Assembly: GCF_000526335.1 (NCBI RefSeq)
Contig: NZ_JAFW01000001.1
Span: 4,898,001 to 4,962,000 of the forward strand
Direction of reading: 5' to 3'
DNA from: Arthrobacter sp. 31Y
Lineage (GTDB): Bacteria; Actinomycetota; Actinomycetes; Actinomycetales; Micrococcaceae
DNA length: 64,000 nt
Shown: positions 63,846 to 64,000 of the stretch, piece after piece
Position numbering within the stretch: the first letter of the stretch is position 1
How the letters are laid out: each line of letters opens with the position of its first letter
Notes under the pieces: model-generated
Seen by the model: only the letters and a program-made list of their open reading frames with translations
What the model was told of the DNA's origin: nothing
Databases searched by the model: none
Translations under genes and position numbers: made by a program

Positions 63846-64000
63846 ATGCCTTTCCTGGATAAACTTCAGCTCTGGGCCGATGAGCGCCCCCACGACACCG
63901 CCGTCGTTGTGGGCAGCAGCCGGCTCACCTGGGCGGGACTTCGCGATGCCGCAGCGGGCCTTGTTGGGGTCGCCGCTGCCACCACGGTCCTGGCCGAGCC
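63846..64000 (+). CDS. AMP-dependent synthetase/ligase, N-terminal fragment (3' end outside window)
   Basis: The first 51 residues are visible and open to the right edge: MPFLDKLQLWADERPHDTAV followed by TWAGLRDAAAGLVGVAAATT. This matches the start of acyl-CoA synthetases and amino-acid adenylating enzymes (the 'xFLDxLxxWAxxxPxxxAV ... TYxxLxxxAAxLA' pattern). The adenylation motifs are beyond the window, so the substrate is unknown. Confidence 0.65.
   Translation, partial: MPFLDKLQLWADERPHDTAVVVGSSRLTWAGLRDAAAGLVGVAAATTVLAE

Overview
The window is chromosomal DNA from a high-GC Gram-positive bacterium of the Actinomycetota, most likely a member of the Micrococcaceae close to Arthrobacter or Paenarthrobacter. 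The evidence is lineage-restricted genes (rbpA, whiA, opcA, an Eis-type acetyltransferase, a DUF3516 helicase, sufR), many GTG starts, and a gene order that also occurs in mycobacteria: uvrC-rapZ-yvcK-whiA, gap-pgk-tpiA-secG, tkt-tal-zwf-opcA-pgl, ctaB/ctaA, an ABC exporter, then suf. Nearly all of it is core housekeeping DNA. I see no insertion sequence, prophage, CRISPR array, rRNA or tRNA.

Layout. 1-2163: the 3' end of an FAD oxidoreductase gene, a Dabb protein and an MHS-type transporter, probably a small catabolic operon. 1960-5009 (minus): kynA-kynU and a PaaX-like regulator, for tryptophan breakdown. 5124-9425: a HAD-like protein, a PiT phosphate transporter with a coupled small membrane protein, a repeat-bearing lipoprotein, a DHFR-like reductase and a PaaI thioesterase. 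9445-20054: polA, an Eis-like acetyltransferase, a polysaccharide deacetylase, rpsA, yigZ/coaE and uvrB. 20055-22633: a probable manganese riboswitch with terC, then an MFS exporter. 22630-28408 (minus): a helicase, a CoA-transferase, a GNAT protein and an alpha/beta hydrolase. 28482-39450: a methyltransferase, a GntR regulator, uvrA, a HAD phosphatase, plsC, uvrC and rapZ-yvcK-whiA. 39490-44508: a possible tiny gene, sodA, the glycolytic cluster with secG, and rbpA. 44461-52684 (minus): tkt-tal-pgi-zwf-opcA-pgl, the complete pentose phosphate operon. 53113-57520: heme O and heme A synthases, a TOPRIM protein and an ABC exporter. 57621-62783: sufR-sufB-sufD-Rieske-sufC-DUF59. The right end has a zinc metallopeptidase and the start of an AMP-dependent ligase gene.

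The main unifying signal is regulatory. About seventeen genes on both strands have a TANNNT -10 hexamer 6-8 nt before an ATG or GTG, the geometry expected for leaderless transcripts. Within that set, polA, uvrB and uvrC also have TGTC exactly 12 nt upstream of the -10, the spacing of the RecA-NDp/PafBC DNA-damage promoter. Fourteen other sites checked at the same offset lack it. uvrA has a LexA-like box instead. Other notable sites are a yybP-ykoY-like aptamer before terC, an overlapping bidirectional -10 pair between yigZ and coaE, an inverted repeat in the kynA promoter, and an iron-box-like element between the ABC exporter and suf. All site calls come from reading by eye, with no alignment or structure calculation.
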